64,000 bases of DNA from the NCBI GenBank assembly GCA_038501785.1, contig JBAMJR010000086.1, forward strand, positions 962,501-1,026,500, written 5' to 3'. The DNA is from Myoxocephalus aenaeus (Eukaryota; Chordata; Actinopteri; Perciformes; Cottidae). The notes below the pieces were generated by a model that saw only the letters and a list, made by a program, of their open reading frames with translations, did not search any database and was not told the origin of the DNA. Shown piece after piece: positions 54,464 to 64,000 of this stretch. A program made the translations under genes and the position numbers. Positions within the stretch are counted from its first letter, which is position 1; each line of letters opens with the position of its first letter.

Positions 54464-54719
54464 GGCTGTCACAACATGCTCCGCTACGCGGAACCGCTTC
54501 AGTGGACACGGGTGTTCCTGTAGAGGGAACAGACGAGAGGGTGAGGCAGCGAGGACGATGCAAATGAAAAAAGGGAGAGTGTGAGCAGAGTGAGCAAAGG
54601 GAGGACAAAAAAAAGTCTCATTTTTTCTTCTTATTGGTATTCCAGGCTATATGTGGAACTTGTAGATTTAGATTCACCGGTGGTAAACACCAGGTGCCCC
54701 TGGGCTGAAGGAAAAAAAA

Positions 54720-56220
54720 TGAATCATACTTTTCTGTCTTGCATATTCACTGTAAAAAGACATCAACGGTCCAGATATTCTTGTAAAATGCATTCAAGGT
54801 ACATCAGAGTGTCGACGGCCAAACTAGCAGCTAGCAGAGCATCATGTATGTATGCTAATTTAACGCGCTAGCCAGCATGCTGAGCATGAATGTTTGGAAA
54901 AGATCTCACGACTATCCATTCAATATCAGACAGAACGCCATTGCCACGAAAATAGTACTGGTCCAGATCTGTAAAATCGGAGCACTTTATATCTAAAAAG
55001 AACAACAACAAAAAAAGGTCGATACTATCAATGCAGGTCCCAGACTTCTGATATCAGCAGACGGCGCTGCATCTGCATTCAGGGCTTCACTCGAGTGAAT
55101 AGATAAGAGATGAATTCAGTCTTCTCCTCCTCCTTCTGCCGTTCTGTGTGACTGCAGAACAGCTGCACACATTAATGACACATGAATAATTAACGGGAGA
55201 AGGTATCGCAAAAAAAATGAAAACTCTTTTTCTTTTCTTTTTCACAGGCATCCAGAATGACTTGTGTTTACATCTCATGGCTTGTTATTTTCAAAGCTGA
55301 TGAACAGAGAGATATATTAGAGGCAATTAGTGTAAGAGAGGAAGGAAACACTCGTGGTTCTCGGAAACCTGATATGAATTTGAAAAAAAACCCAAAGAGA
55401 TCATTGAACTTGAGCTGAGTTTACTTGTCATATAATCAGAAGGGGATCAATGTGGAAAAAACTGAGATGTCAGAGGAGATGTTTTTGCTTTCGGGTGTCA
55501 AGGTCAAGGCAGTTCCCCCGACGAAAAACAGCAGCCGGTGAGAAAGTGTGAACGGGCCCCCCCACGACGTCTCTGATTCAAAATGATTTCACAAGACGTT
55601 CCCACAGATTAGAAATCACAGAAAAGGAACAGCGCTTTAAGCAGTGGCCACGAGGAACAGCAGGCGTTTCCACAGACCCAGTCGGCCTCCGTCCGAGCAG
55701 AGCCGAGTCCTGTTTATCTCTCTAAGATGGGGACTGCTGATTTCTTTGTGGGGAGAGATCACAGGTATGTAACCTTGAGCCTGTAGCTGGGCCCGAGGCT
55801 GTAATTCATTAGTGCGAGTGGGGAGCTTGCAGTCTGTTAGACAGCCGAGTTTTGTTGTTGGCAATATGAAGAAAATCCACATTCCATGATTTTGTATCTA
55901 TATATCATTATTATATATACTATTATTTAATTTTCCTTCCCCCCCCATCTGGGTCATAGTGAAGCTAGAATCTATTTTAATTGCATAGCTTTTATGGTGT
56001 TGACATTCACTTCAAATATTTTTGCTAAACATGAGAATATCGATAGTAGAGGTGGGATTGTATTGTTCTGTGTGGTTAAAGGAAGGGATGCATAAATTGC
56101 AATTTTCTTTCTCGCAGCTTAAATTGACAGCAAGACTCCAACTTTTTAGATAATTTAAACCGTCCCAAACTCAGTGTAAACTGTTACGATCCTTTTACTT
56201 TGCTATTGTCATCTGTAGCG
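54720..56220. other. Prickle2 upstream region without recognised gene
   Basis: I see no coding exon with good splice sites in this stretch. It is probably a prickle2 5' intron or upstream regulatory DNA. Confidence 0.4.
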
Positions 56221-56229
56221 GTTATTTGC

Positions 56230-56330
56230 GACTGTGGCTCAGCGGTAGAGCAGGGTCGTCCTTCAATCAGTAGGATCGCTGGTTCGATCCCCGGCTGCTG
56301 CTTGCCCATGTCGATGTGTCCTTCAGATTA
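56230..56330 (+). mobile_element. tRNA-derived SINE fragment
   Basis: The A box TGGCTCAGCGG (56235-56245) and the B box GGTTCGATCCC (56281-56291) are spaced as in a tRNA. They are followed by CATGTCGATGTGTCCTTCAG, the conserved body of a widespread teleost tRNA-derived SINE. The acceptor stem does not pair well and the element breaks off after the body start, so it is a truncated SINE and not a tRNA gene. Confidence 0.75.
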
Positions 56331-56394
56331 GTCAGTTCAGATTAATAATTTGTTTTTACATGTACTGAACATCTCTAACTGATAACTCTTGAAG

Positions 56395-56720
56395 CTATAG
56401 ATTGCTTTAGCCTAGCTTAGCATTAAGACTGAAAGTGGGGGAAACACAGCTAGATTAGGTTATACAAGTGTTTCTTCAGATATGAGAAAGTGTGCAAAAC
56501 TGGAAAGTTCACCATGACACGACTTTCAAGAAGTTGCTTGTGTTCAATGGCACATCTGTTCTTTAAGAAATGACTCCCATCTGTGTGAGCAAGGCGCTCG
56601 TTAAGCAACAATGTATCGTTTTCTATGTTGTTATACACACAAGAGACAGCTTTGATGGAGTTAGGCGAGTTGTTTCCCTCCTGCATCCAGTGTTTGTGCT
56701 AAGCTAGGCTAACCATGTGT
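56395..56720. mobile_element. Second fold-back repeat of the GCTTAGC family
   Basis: The left arm TAGCCTAGCTTAGCATTAAG with GACTGAAAGTGGGGGAAAC and the right arm TTTCCCTCCTGCATCCAGTG with TGTGCTAAGCTAGGCTAAC form an imperfect inverted repeat. It is related to the copy at 24895-25135. Confidence 0.5.
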
Positions 56721-57125
56721 CAGAGCTGCTTCCCGCCAAAGAGATGATCTCATTCGCTACCCACAGGTAAGAGTGTATTTCCCATAATGTCACAATATTC
56801 CTTTAAAAACAAACAAGTTTGCCAAATAAAGGTTTATGGTCAAAACCTTTGAAATAAGCCTTTTTCATGCCAGACATTTTGACATGTCATAGCAGGGAAA
56901 CCACAGGTGTAACGGATAACAATGATGGCTGGTGCCGTGGCATTGGGCATGCTGACGCTATGACATGGCTTATTGGGATGATTTAGATAAAATAGAGCTA
57001 TACTCCTCTGGTGGAAAAAATAAATCAGATTATATAGAAGTCTAAGAAAAAATGATCCTACTTCACACTTGATTTATTACCTCATTAAATATTGAAAACA
57101 TGAGTTTATGGTATCAAAGACTTGT

Positions 57126-57660
57126 TTCAAGTCTTCTTCAATACAGCATGATGTTCATTTAGTGAAGTATGGTGCATTTAGAGTCAAATAGACAACAAGG
57201 GTGGCCTAGAAGTGTTGGTTGCTATTAGCTTCATCCTCTCGTGTCACTTCTGGTTGCAATAAAAAACTAAAAACAAAATGGTGATGGTCTAAAAACAAGA
57301 TGTCGACAGTCGAAAACCAAGATGGTGAAGGCTGAAAAACAAAAAGGCAACGCAAAAACTAAGATTGTGATGGCTGAAAACCAAGATGTCGACAGCCGAA
57401 AACCAAAATGGCGAAGACCTTAACCCAAGATGTCGACATCCGAAAACCAAAATGGCGAAGACCTTAAACCTAGATGGCGACAGCTAAAAACCAAAATGGC
57501 GACGATAAAAAACAAGACTGTGACGACCAGAAACCCAGATGTCAACAGCCAAAAAAACAAGATGGCGACGGCTTAAAACCAAAATGTCGATGGCGAAAAA
57601 CCAAGATGGCGACAGCCAAAAGGCTGAACTCAAAACAGTGCCAAACCAATGGGTGATGTC
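57126..57660. repeat. Dispersed repeat with an expanded AAAACCAAGATGGCGACGGC array
   Basis: The left part (from GTTTCAAGTCTTCTTCAA to AGTCAAATAGAC) matches 11595-11665. From about 57270 a degenerate unit of about 22 bp, consensus AAAACCAAGATGGCGACAGC, is repeated roughly 14 times. The repeat at 12305-12330 has only one or two such boxes. Confidence 0.8.
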
Positions 57661-57739
57661 AAAAAAAATCCACTACCTACTTTTTTTTAAAGTAAGTTTG
57701 AACATAATGTGTGATGTTATATCACACTAATAAAGGAGG

Positions 57740-59850
57740 CAAAACGGTTGTGGAGCAGGCCACCCCTCCGTGTCTCCATTATTAAAACCAGTGTGAAGAA
57801 ATTCCTTTTCACTCACATTATTAGACGGGGGGAGTGACAGCGTCACTGTGTGCACCAGTGCTTCGATTAATGGTCCCTTCACACCCACTTATTATTAAGA
57901 CGTACTCTGAGTCTCCACTGTGCATTGTTCAACAAAGACACAGCTTGAGTGTCAAACAGTTTCCATGTAATGAGTCGTCTTTACACCCTAACTTTTGACT
58001 GAATGCACATTCAGCCGGTACAGAAGGCTGCTGATGAGTGTGTGACTTTTTGACGTAATACACACACACACACTCGCCAGGCCGACCGGTTAGTCATAAC
58101 AACACACTCCTCTGTTCTGCCCCAGCAACACGAGGAGAGCGGAGAGGCAAGTTGTGAACTTCTGTTTCCTGGAGGACGCATACTTTTGGGTAATCCGTGC
58201 CTCGGAAAGAAGAAGTGGTAATATATTTGGGGAGAAAATAAATATTTCAGTGTTCTCTAAATTTCGAAAGTATTCCTATTCCTAACATGGTTATATATTT
58301 GTTTGATCAATGGAGAAGACGGGATACACTACTCTAAAGAACAATATCAAGTTATTTCATTCAATAGCCTCTAATTAAATATATTTCTTCGGCAGAATGT
58401 GATTCTAAAGGTAAATTCAGTGAGGGATTTGGTTTAAAGGGATCAGGGTCTTGTAATTAACATTGAGTGAAGGTCCACAGCAGAAATGCGCAAACACCTT
58501 TGAAGAGGTGGCTTGTTTTCTTCCCAACCGATCAATACATCTTTCAACCAGATGGGAGGAACTGATCAGAGAAATCTCCCGGAGGAGGAAATGGCGCTCT
58601 GCTGAACATGTGGTTTACAATCGTTATAATTATCCCTCATAACCTTCCTCCGATTGTATTGTCAATGTTTGACCTTTAAACCACGATGACGTTAGCTGAA
58701 ACTTTGAGTCACCAAATAGCGTGATTTTGCAACTGTCCAATCACAGCGGAGGAGGGCAACTATCCAATAGGCAATTAGCACAAAGACACAATAACATGCA
58801 TTTAATTATGTTTCGGTTTGTGTATTCTGTGCTATTGTTTCCATTTATAATTTTTTTATTGGGGTGCTTTATGGTGTCCTCATGTCAGGAGCACTGGTCC
58901 AAACACATTTCTTCTGTTTTGGATAATAAAGTTGACCTTAAAGCGATTAAAACAATGATCTCAACAAGACGTTTCCTTGAACCACACAATCTCATTAGCC
59001 GCACAGACCAGCCGGTCCGTCCTCTCTCCCTTTGTGCTTCATCCAGAGCAAAGTACTCTACCTTGTTTTTACCTCCTCATGTATCCCGTGGCCACCAAAA
59101 GAACCCAAAGCATCTCTTCTAGAAGAAGAAGAAAAAAACGCAGTGCCTCTCAAAGTGCTCTCAAGAGCTCCCAGCTGGGTGTTTTCACAAAAGAGCCTGC
59201 TGTTTTCATCTGGGATGAACCTCTTTTAATGGGAACGGCCCCTTATGGCCCAAAAACATGTGTGAAGTGAGGACACAGTGACCCGGAGCACAACATTTTA
59301 ATCGGTTCATCTCTGAGTCCAAGTGGACGCTGGTGCCAAAACCTGAATAAATCCCCTGCAGGTGTTTCTGAGATATTGAGTTTACAAGGTTAGGACGGAC
59401 GGACAACCCCAAAACACCACCTGCCACAGCTTTTATGTTACGTATTATATAATGATAACGCTTCATGTTTTATTGTCTCACAAAAACTGAACGTGGCTTC
59501 TTTTTTTTTACACTGAATAAAAGCCTTTCATGTCAAAGTGAGAGTGGTTTTCTCTTTGTCCCTCTCCCATAAAGCGACGGGTAGCAGCTGGCTGTGTTGT
59601 TGAAACTTGTTCCTTCAGAGGTGATGTCACACTCGTCTCCTTGTTGTGGTCTCAGCAGATTTACAGCTGTGCCCTATTTTGACATCTTGTCGCCATCCCT
59701 CGAGTTGCTTGGAGGCACAATGCTGACTCAGCAGAAGTTCCAGGCACAGGTGTGTTGACAGGAAGTTTAAAGGAGCCGGCTGTAGGATTTATTGGCAGGT
59801 GTACAATCACCTAAAACTAAGACTCGTCGCATTTTCTTTACCTTTGGATC
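57740..59850. other. Prickle2 upstream region, no recognised gene
   Basis: This is mostly AT-rich non-coding sequence. The open frame at 58721-59122 has no recognisable domain and no supporting splice context. Confidence 0.4.
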
Positions 59851-59859
59851 AGATTTCCC

Positions 59860-60245
59860 AAAGCGCGCGAAAGTTACAACAACTTCCTGTTTCATGGCAC
59901 AAGGGATTTGTTTGCCGCCACGCCCACGGCAACAATTTTGCATGAAATTGCAAACGCTCGATAACCTTTGATCGCAAAGGCCCTTTCCATTGTAGCGACC
60001 AAAATTAAAGCCGAGCTCATCAAATCTGAGGAGTTAAGGCTTAAAAAAATGTGAGATCCGAATTCAAAATGGCCGACTTCTTGTTGAGATGCTTTTTTTT
60101 GTACCTCTCCGCATCTGCCTACCACATTTCAGCGACTTTATAGGGGGCGCTATCGAGCCATTTCGTCCATTTCACAGCTTTTCAGGCGCCGCAAAATGTG
60201 ATTAATTCGAGAGAATACCAATAATAACTTGCTTGGGCCCTAATG
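59860..60245. repeat. Dispersed teleost repeat (ACTTTATAGGGGGCGCTATC ... GCTTGGGCCCTAAT)
   Basis: The segments AAAATGGCCGACTTCTTGTT, CACATTTCAGCGACTTTATA, GGGGGCGCTATCGAGCC and the end TTGCTTGGGCCCTAAT form a recognisable, common teleost dispersed repeat. The family is not assigned. Confidence 0.5.
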
Positions 60246-61419
60246 ACAACTTCTTATAATTATAATAGGTACTAAATGTATTATTAGTCACCATTTCCGT
60301 GACGAGTACCTCTCTTTTAGGTCAGTGTGATCCTTTAATCTGTACTGGACGCCTCTCAAATAATCCCAAATAAAGTGACGGGCTCACCTCGGCTCGTATG
60401 GATTTTGTTTTACTATCGCTAATTGGATAAATAACTATTTCTTTCTTCACCAGGTTGCAGCGACCACGAGAATGTAGAGGAGAAGTGATCCTCGGTGAGG
60501 CAGCAGTCAGCCAGGTTTGGGGGGGAAAAATAAAAAATAAAACGCTGCAAGTTGCCCTGGCAACCGATTGGTGTGCAAAGTCTCGAACAACACCCATTTA
60601 CTCGTGTCTGAAGAAATGTATGATTTTATTGATTTAACAATATAAATACTAGCAGAGAGAGAGAGAGAGAGACCTGTAATAACTCTTTCTCTCTCTTTCG
60701 ACCACCGTCTTTGTTGGGAGGCATGAATCTTGCCGTCTCCTTTTTTCTTTTCACACCATGGCTTATATAACGCATTGTGTATTTGCTGTAGGCTTATCAT
60801 GCTTTACAGATCATAAGTCATTACTGACTCTGAATTCAATATTTTTCTTCTTCTTCTTCATCTTCTTCATAATTTGCCTCTCCTTCAGTTAGATCCAATT
60901 AGCAGTGTCTTAATTCACACATAAATTAACTGAGATTAATCAACATCTCTGTGCCAGAGGAGAGAAGATCTTAGGTAATTGGGTAATTTTGAGAACAAAG
61001 TGAAGAGGCTCTGCGCATAAACTCACAATAGCTCCGATGTCAGCGGGAGAGAGAATAGTCTTGAATGCGAACGCTATCTGGGAACTGAAGCAAAATACGG
61101 AGAAACAATAGATAGAGAGGGCTGTGGATGCGACGTTGAGAGCACCGCTTTTTCCTTTTTCACGTGTCATGCTTCACCCACCTCCCTCCTTCCTCCTCCC
61201 ATCCTCATGTGCCTCTGACAGGCTCTGTGTGGGTGTGCATGAGAGAAAAGAGAAGGAGAGGGAGTGATGGAGAGAAAAAGCTCTTATTTATGTAAAAGCT
61301 GACATGAGAGGAGGTGCTCGGCTGAAGCGCGGCGCCCGACCGTGGCTCTATTAACTCTTCGCGGTGAGAGCAACGCGCATCAAAATCAACCACACAGGCT
61401 CTTCACGACCAGGAGAATC

Positions 61420-62500
61420 ATGCAGAGTTCCTTGTTTCTGTCAGCACCACACAGCTTTAACACATGAAGAATAGACTTCTATACAACCAGGGAGTCGTCC
61501 CCGGTGGTCATGAGAGAGAATGCAGCTTCAACACATGAAGCATAGACTTCTATACAACCAGAGGAGTCGTCCCCTGGTGGTCAGTAGAGAGAACGCAGGT
61601 TTAAGAGTGAAGCATATACTTCTATACAACCAGAGGAGTCGCCCCCTGGTGGTCATGAGAGAGAATGCAGCTTTAACACATGAAGCATATACTTCTATAC
61701 AACCAGAGGAGTCACCCCCTGGTGGTCAGGAGAGAGAATCCAGGTTTAAGAGTGAAGCATATACTTCTATACAACCAGAGGAGTCGCCCCCTGGTGGTCA
61801 TGAGAGAGAATGCAGCTTTAACACATGAAGAATAGACTTCTATACAACCAGGGAGTCGTCCCCGGTGGTCATGAGAGAGAATGCAGCTTCAACACATGAA
61901 GCATAGACTTCTATACAACCAGAGGAGTCGTCCCCTGGTGGTCAGTAGAGAGAACGCAGGTTTAAGAGTGAAGCATATACTTCTATACAACCAGAGGAGT
62001 CGCCCCCTGGTGGTCATGAGAGAGAATGCAGCTTTAACACATGAAGCATATACTTCTATACAACCAGAGGAGTCGCCCCCTGATGGGCATGAGAGCGAAT
62101 GCAGCTTTAACACATGAGGCATAGACTTCTATACAACCAGAGGAGTTTCCCCCTGGTCGCCAGGAGAGAGAATGCAGCTTTAACACATGAGGCATATACT
62201 TATATACAACCAAAAGAGTCACCCCCTGGTGGACAGTAGAGAGAATGCAGCTTTAACACAAGAAGCATATACTTCTATACAACCAGATGAGTCGCTCACT
62301 GGTGGTCAGTAAGAGAATGCAGCTTTAACACAAGAAGCATATACTTCTATACAACCAGAGGGGTCGCCCCCTGGTGGTCAGTAGAGAGAATGCAGCTTTA
62401 ACACAAGAAGCATATACTTCTATACAACCAGAGGGGTCGCCCCCTGGTGGCCAGTAGAGAGAATGCAGCTTTAAGACACTTCAGCATTGGCTCTACTCGT
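61420..62500. repeat. About 73-bp tandem array with CTCF-like cores
   Basis: About 14 units of about 73 bp share CTTCTATACAACCAGAGGAG, GTCGCCCCCTGGTGGTCA and GAGAGAATGCAGCTTTAACA. A higher-order period of about 361 bp (five units) is seen: the block beginning near 61500 recurs almost exactly near 61861. The final unit runs into CACTTCAGCATTGGCTCTAC, probably the rest of the dispersed repeat from which the unit came. On the minus strand most units carry CCACCAGGGGGCGAC or a close variant, the CTCF core motif. Confidence 0.95.
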
Positions 62501-62519
62501 CAGAACCGGAGGTTGACGT

Positions 62520-64000
62520 CTGGGTGGGTTAAACTCTCAAATCGTTGTTGGGTTATTTTTAAGTTAAGTGTCGGTTTTCTCTGTTTTTTTTCTCCAATTT
62601 CCTCCCTTTTTCAAACAATGCTAAAACTGGGATATGTGCATATTATGCTTTTCATTAATATTTCCAATCAATTAAACGAGACATTAACAATCTGGATTAA
62701 AAAATAAACCTGTGCGTCACACAAGAGCCGAACAAAAGAGGACACTAATCGTCTCAACAGGTTCGTGGTTTGTCAGCTAATCTCACTGCTGTGTGTCGGC
62801 AATTATTTCACTGTAAACAAACACCGTGTTGGAATTATTATTCCAGCACACAGTAATTAATCATCCTCTGCCTGTTGTGGACCCGACGGCTCGGGATTTA
62901 TGAACGCTGTCGTCGTGGGGCTATTTAAAAACGTGCCACGAAACAACCGGAAGCCACGGAGAAGAAGAGTCTAAATCACGAGACTCTCTTTGTAGCAGCA
63001 GCACGTCACTACTTTCAACAGCATCGCATGAAATATTAAAGCCAGAGTACAGTGGGAGGTTTGAGGATCTTTGTGTGTGTGTGTGTGAGTGTGTGTGTAG
63101 TGGTTAAACACATGTTCCTAATGTTAAAGAAGTGGTAGTGTTTTAGTTCCCCCCCCCGAGCAAAAACTGAAAAACATCAAACACTTCAACAATCTGCCTC
63201 TGGGAGAATTGTGGCAGGAAAAATATACAGGATGCAACAGAGCACGTAAAGGTCAGTTATTGAAATATTTGAATTGCTAATTTTTAGTTTTTTTGGAGGG
63301 GAGGTAAGCAGCAGGCTTCAGTGTAACTTTAGTTGGAGCATAAACAGAGTGAGAAAGCATATTTTTTATGGTTTATCCCGCATTGATCTCGTCTTTAGGC
63401 CTCGTTTACGTATCCATTCATCGCACAGAATACTGCCAATGCATTCGCTTGTGTTCTGCCATGTTTGTTTTTCGTTATGTTTTTTCCAGCGTCTCTCTCT
63501 GCTCTTTCACCACACAGGAACAAAAAAAAAAAAGGAACATTCAAACATTCAAACATTCAAAGGGTTGCAGATCCATTCTTGGAGCACTCCTCGTGGTAAT
63601 TATCTGCCCAAGTGCCTCTCACGTCGACACGAAACCCCCGGAGGTGTTTTGAAGTGGAACAAGAGGATTTTGAGATTCATCAGATCATAGTTTTTTTTTG
63701 CTTTAAAAAAAAAAAGGGGGCGCGGGGGGGTGTTGATCAACCTGATAAGCTTTGATATCCGTTTATTAATATCGCTTTCATCCGCTGATATGGATCCTCG
63801 TCGGCGGCTCCCAGTGCGACGCAACGGAACTAATTTGTCGGCTCATCTCGTTGCTCGCTTACATAATCGACTGATGCAATCGATTCAACGGGGCGGCAGA
63901 TGGACGGAATCTGGCATCGTCCTCTTCACCTCCGTCGGTGTCCCGATGCAAACGGCTTTCAAGCGGCTCAGCGGGGATACAGTTTGGATCGACGTCCTGG
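62520..64000. other. Right end of the window, no recognised gene
   Basis: AT-rich sequence with a GT run near 63072-63100 and C/A runs. I see no exon. The prickle2 5' exon(s) and promoter probably lie at or beyond this edge, or in the unassigned DNA to the left. Confidence 0.4.

Noticed and set aside
56230..56303. A functional tRNA gene
   Set aside because: The A and B boxes are good, but the acceptor stem does not pair and a SINE body follows, so it is a tRNA-derived SINE fragment.
58721..59122. 133-aa plus-strand open frame
   Set aside because: It has no recognisable domain, shows compositional drift, and lacks promoter or splice evidence. It is likely chance in AT-rich DNA.
61520..62122. 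Open frames of 78-102 aa with repeated YNQRSRPLVV or SIQPEESPPGG motifs
   Set aside because: They are read-through of the 73-bp tandem array in several frames and on both strands. They have no splice or start context, so they are not proteins.

Overview
This window is nuclear DNA of a bony fish, most probably a percomorph teleost. The genes are vertebrate, with many GT-AG introns. The introns and gaps hold typical teleost interspersed repeats (Tc1-like, piggyBac-like and hAT-like MITEs, a tRNA-derived SINE, LINE tails) and many CA/TA microsatellites. I see nothing prokaryotic, no CRISPR array and no viral gene.

Six genes are supported by exon-by-exon reading with consistent splice phases. 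On the left, ogg1 (8-oxoguanine DNA glycosylase, minus strand, 7 exons, 412 aa) and qars1 (glutaminyl-tRNA synthetase, plus strand, 23 exons, 776 aa) are head to head across a 634-bp CCAAT-rich bidirectional promoter. qrich1 follows on the plus strand (11 coding exons, 752 aa). It converges on a minus-strand protein tyrosine phosphatase with a catalytic domain like that of R3 receptor phosphatases, but with no recognisable ectodomain in this window. A 19-bp minisatellite separates the phosphatase from the start of a plus-strand periphilin-like gene (7 coding exons, 265 aa). The last gene is prickle2 (minus strand, 8 coding exons, 904 aa, PET domain, three LIM domains and a C-terminal CILS prenylation box). 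About 9.5 kb of its upstream DNA, or first intron, runs to the right edge.

The genes do not form one pathway: base excision repair, translation, stress-responsive transcription, tyrosine dephosphorylation, possibly HUSH-type silencing, and planar cell polarity. The human counterparts of ogg1, qars1, qrich1 and prickle2 are all on chromosome arm 3p, so the block looks like ancient synteny. The periphilin-like gene beside prickle2 mirrors the human PPHLN1-PRICKLE1 linkage on chromosome 12. This suggests a second, ohnologous periphilin gene.

The most notable non-coding structure is at 61.4-62.5 kb. It is a tandem array of about 14 units of about 73 bp, most carrying a CTCF-like core in the same orientation, upstream of prickle2. 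Other unusual structures are a roughly 760-nt polypyrimidine tract abutting a prickle2 3' splice site, an expanded array of YY1-like boxes, a hAT-like element nested inside another repeat, a probable GC-AG intron in ogg1, and several fold-back elements.
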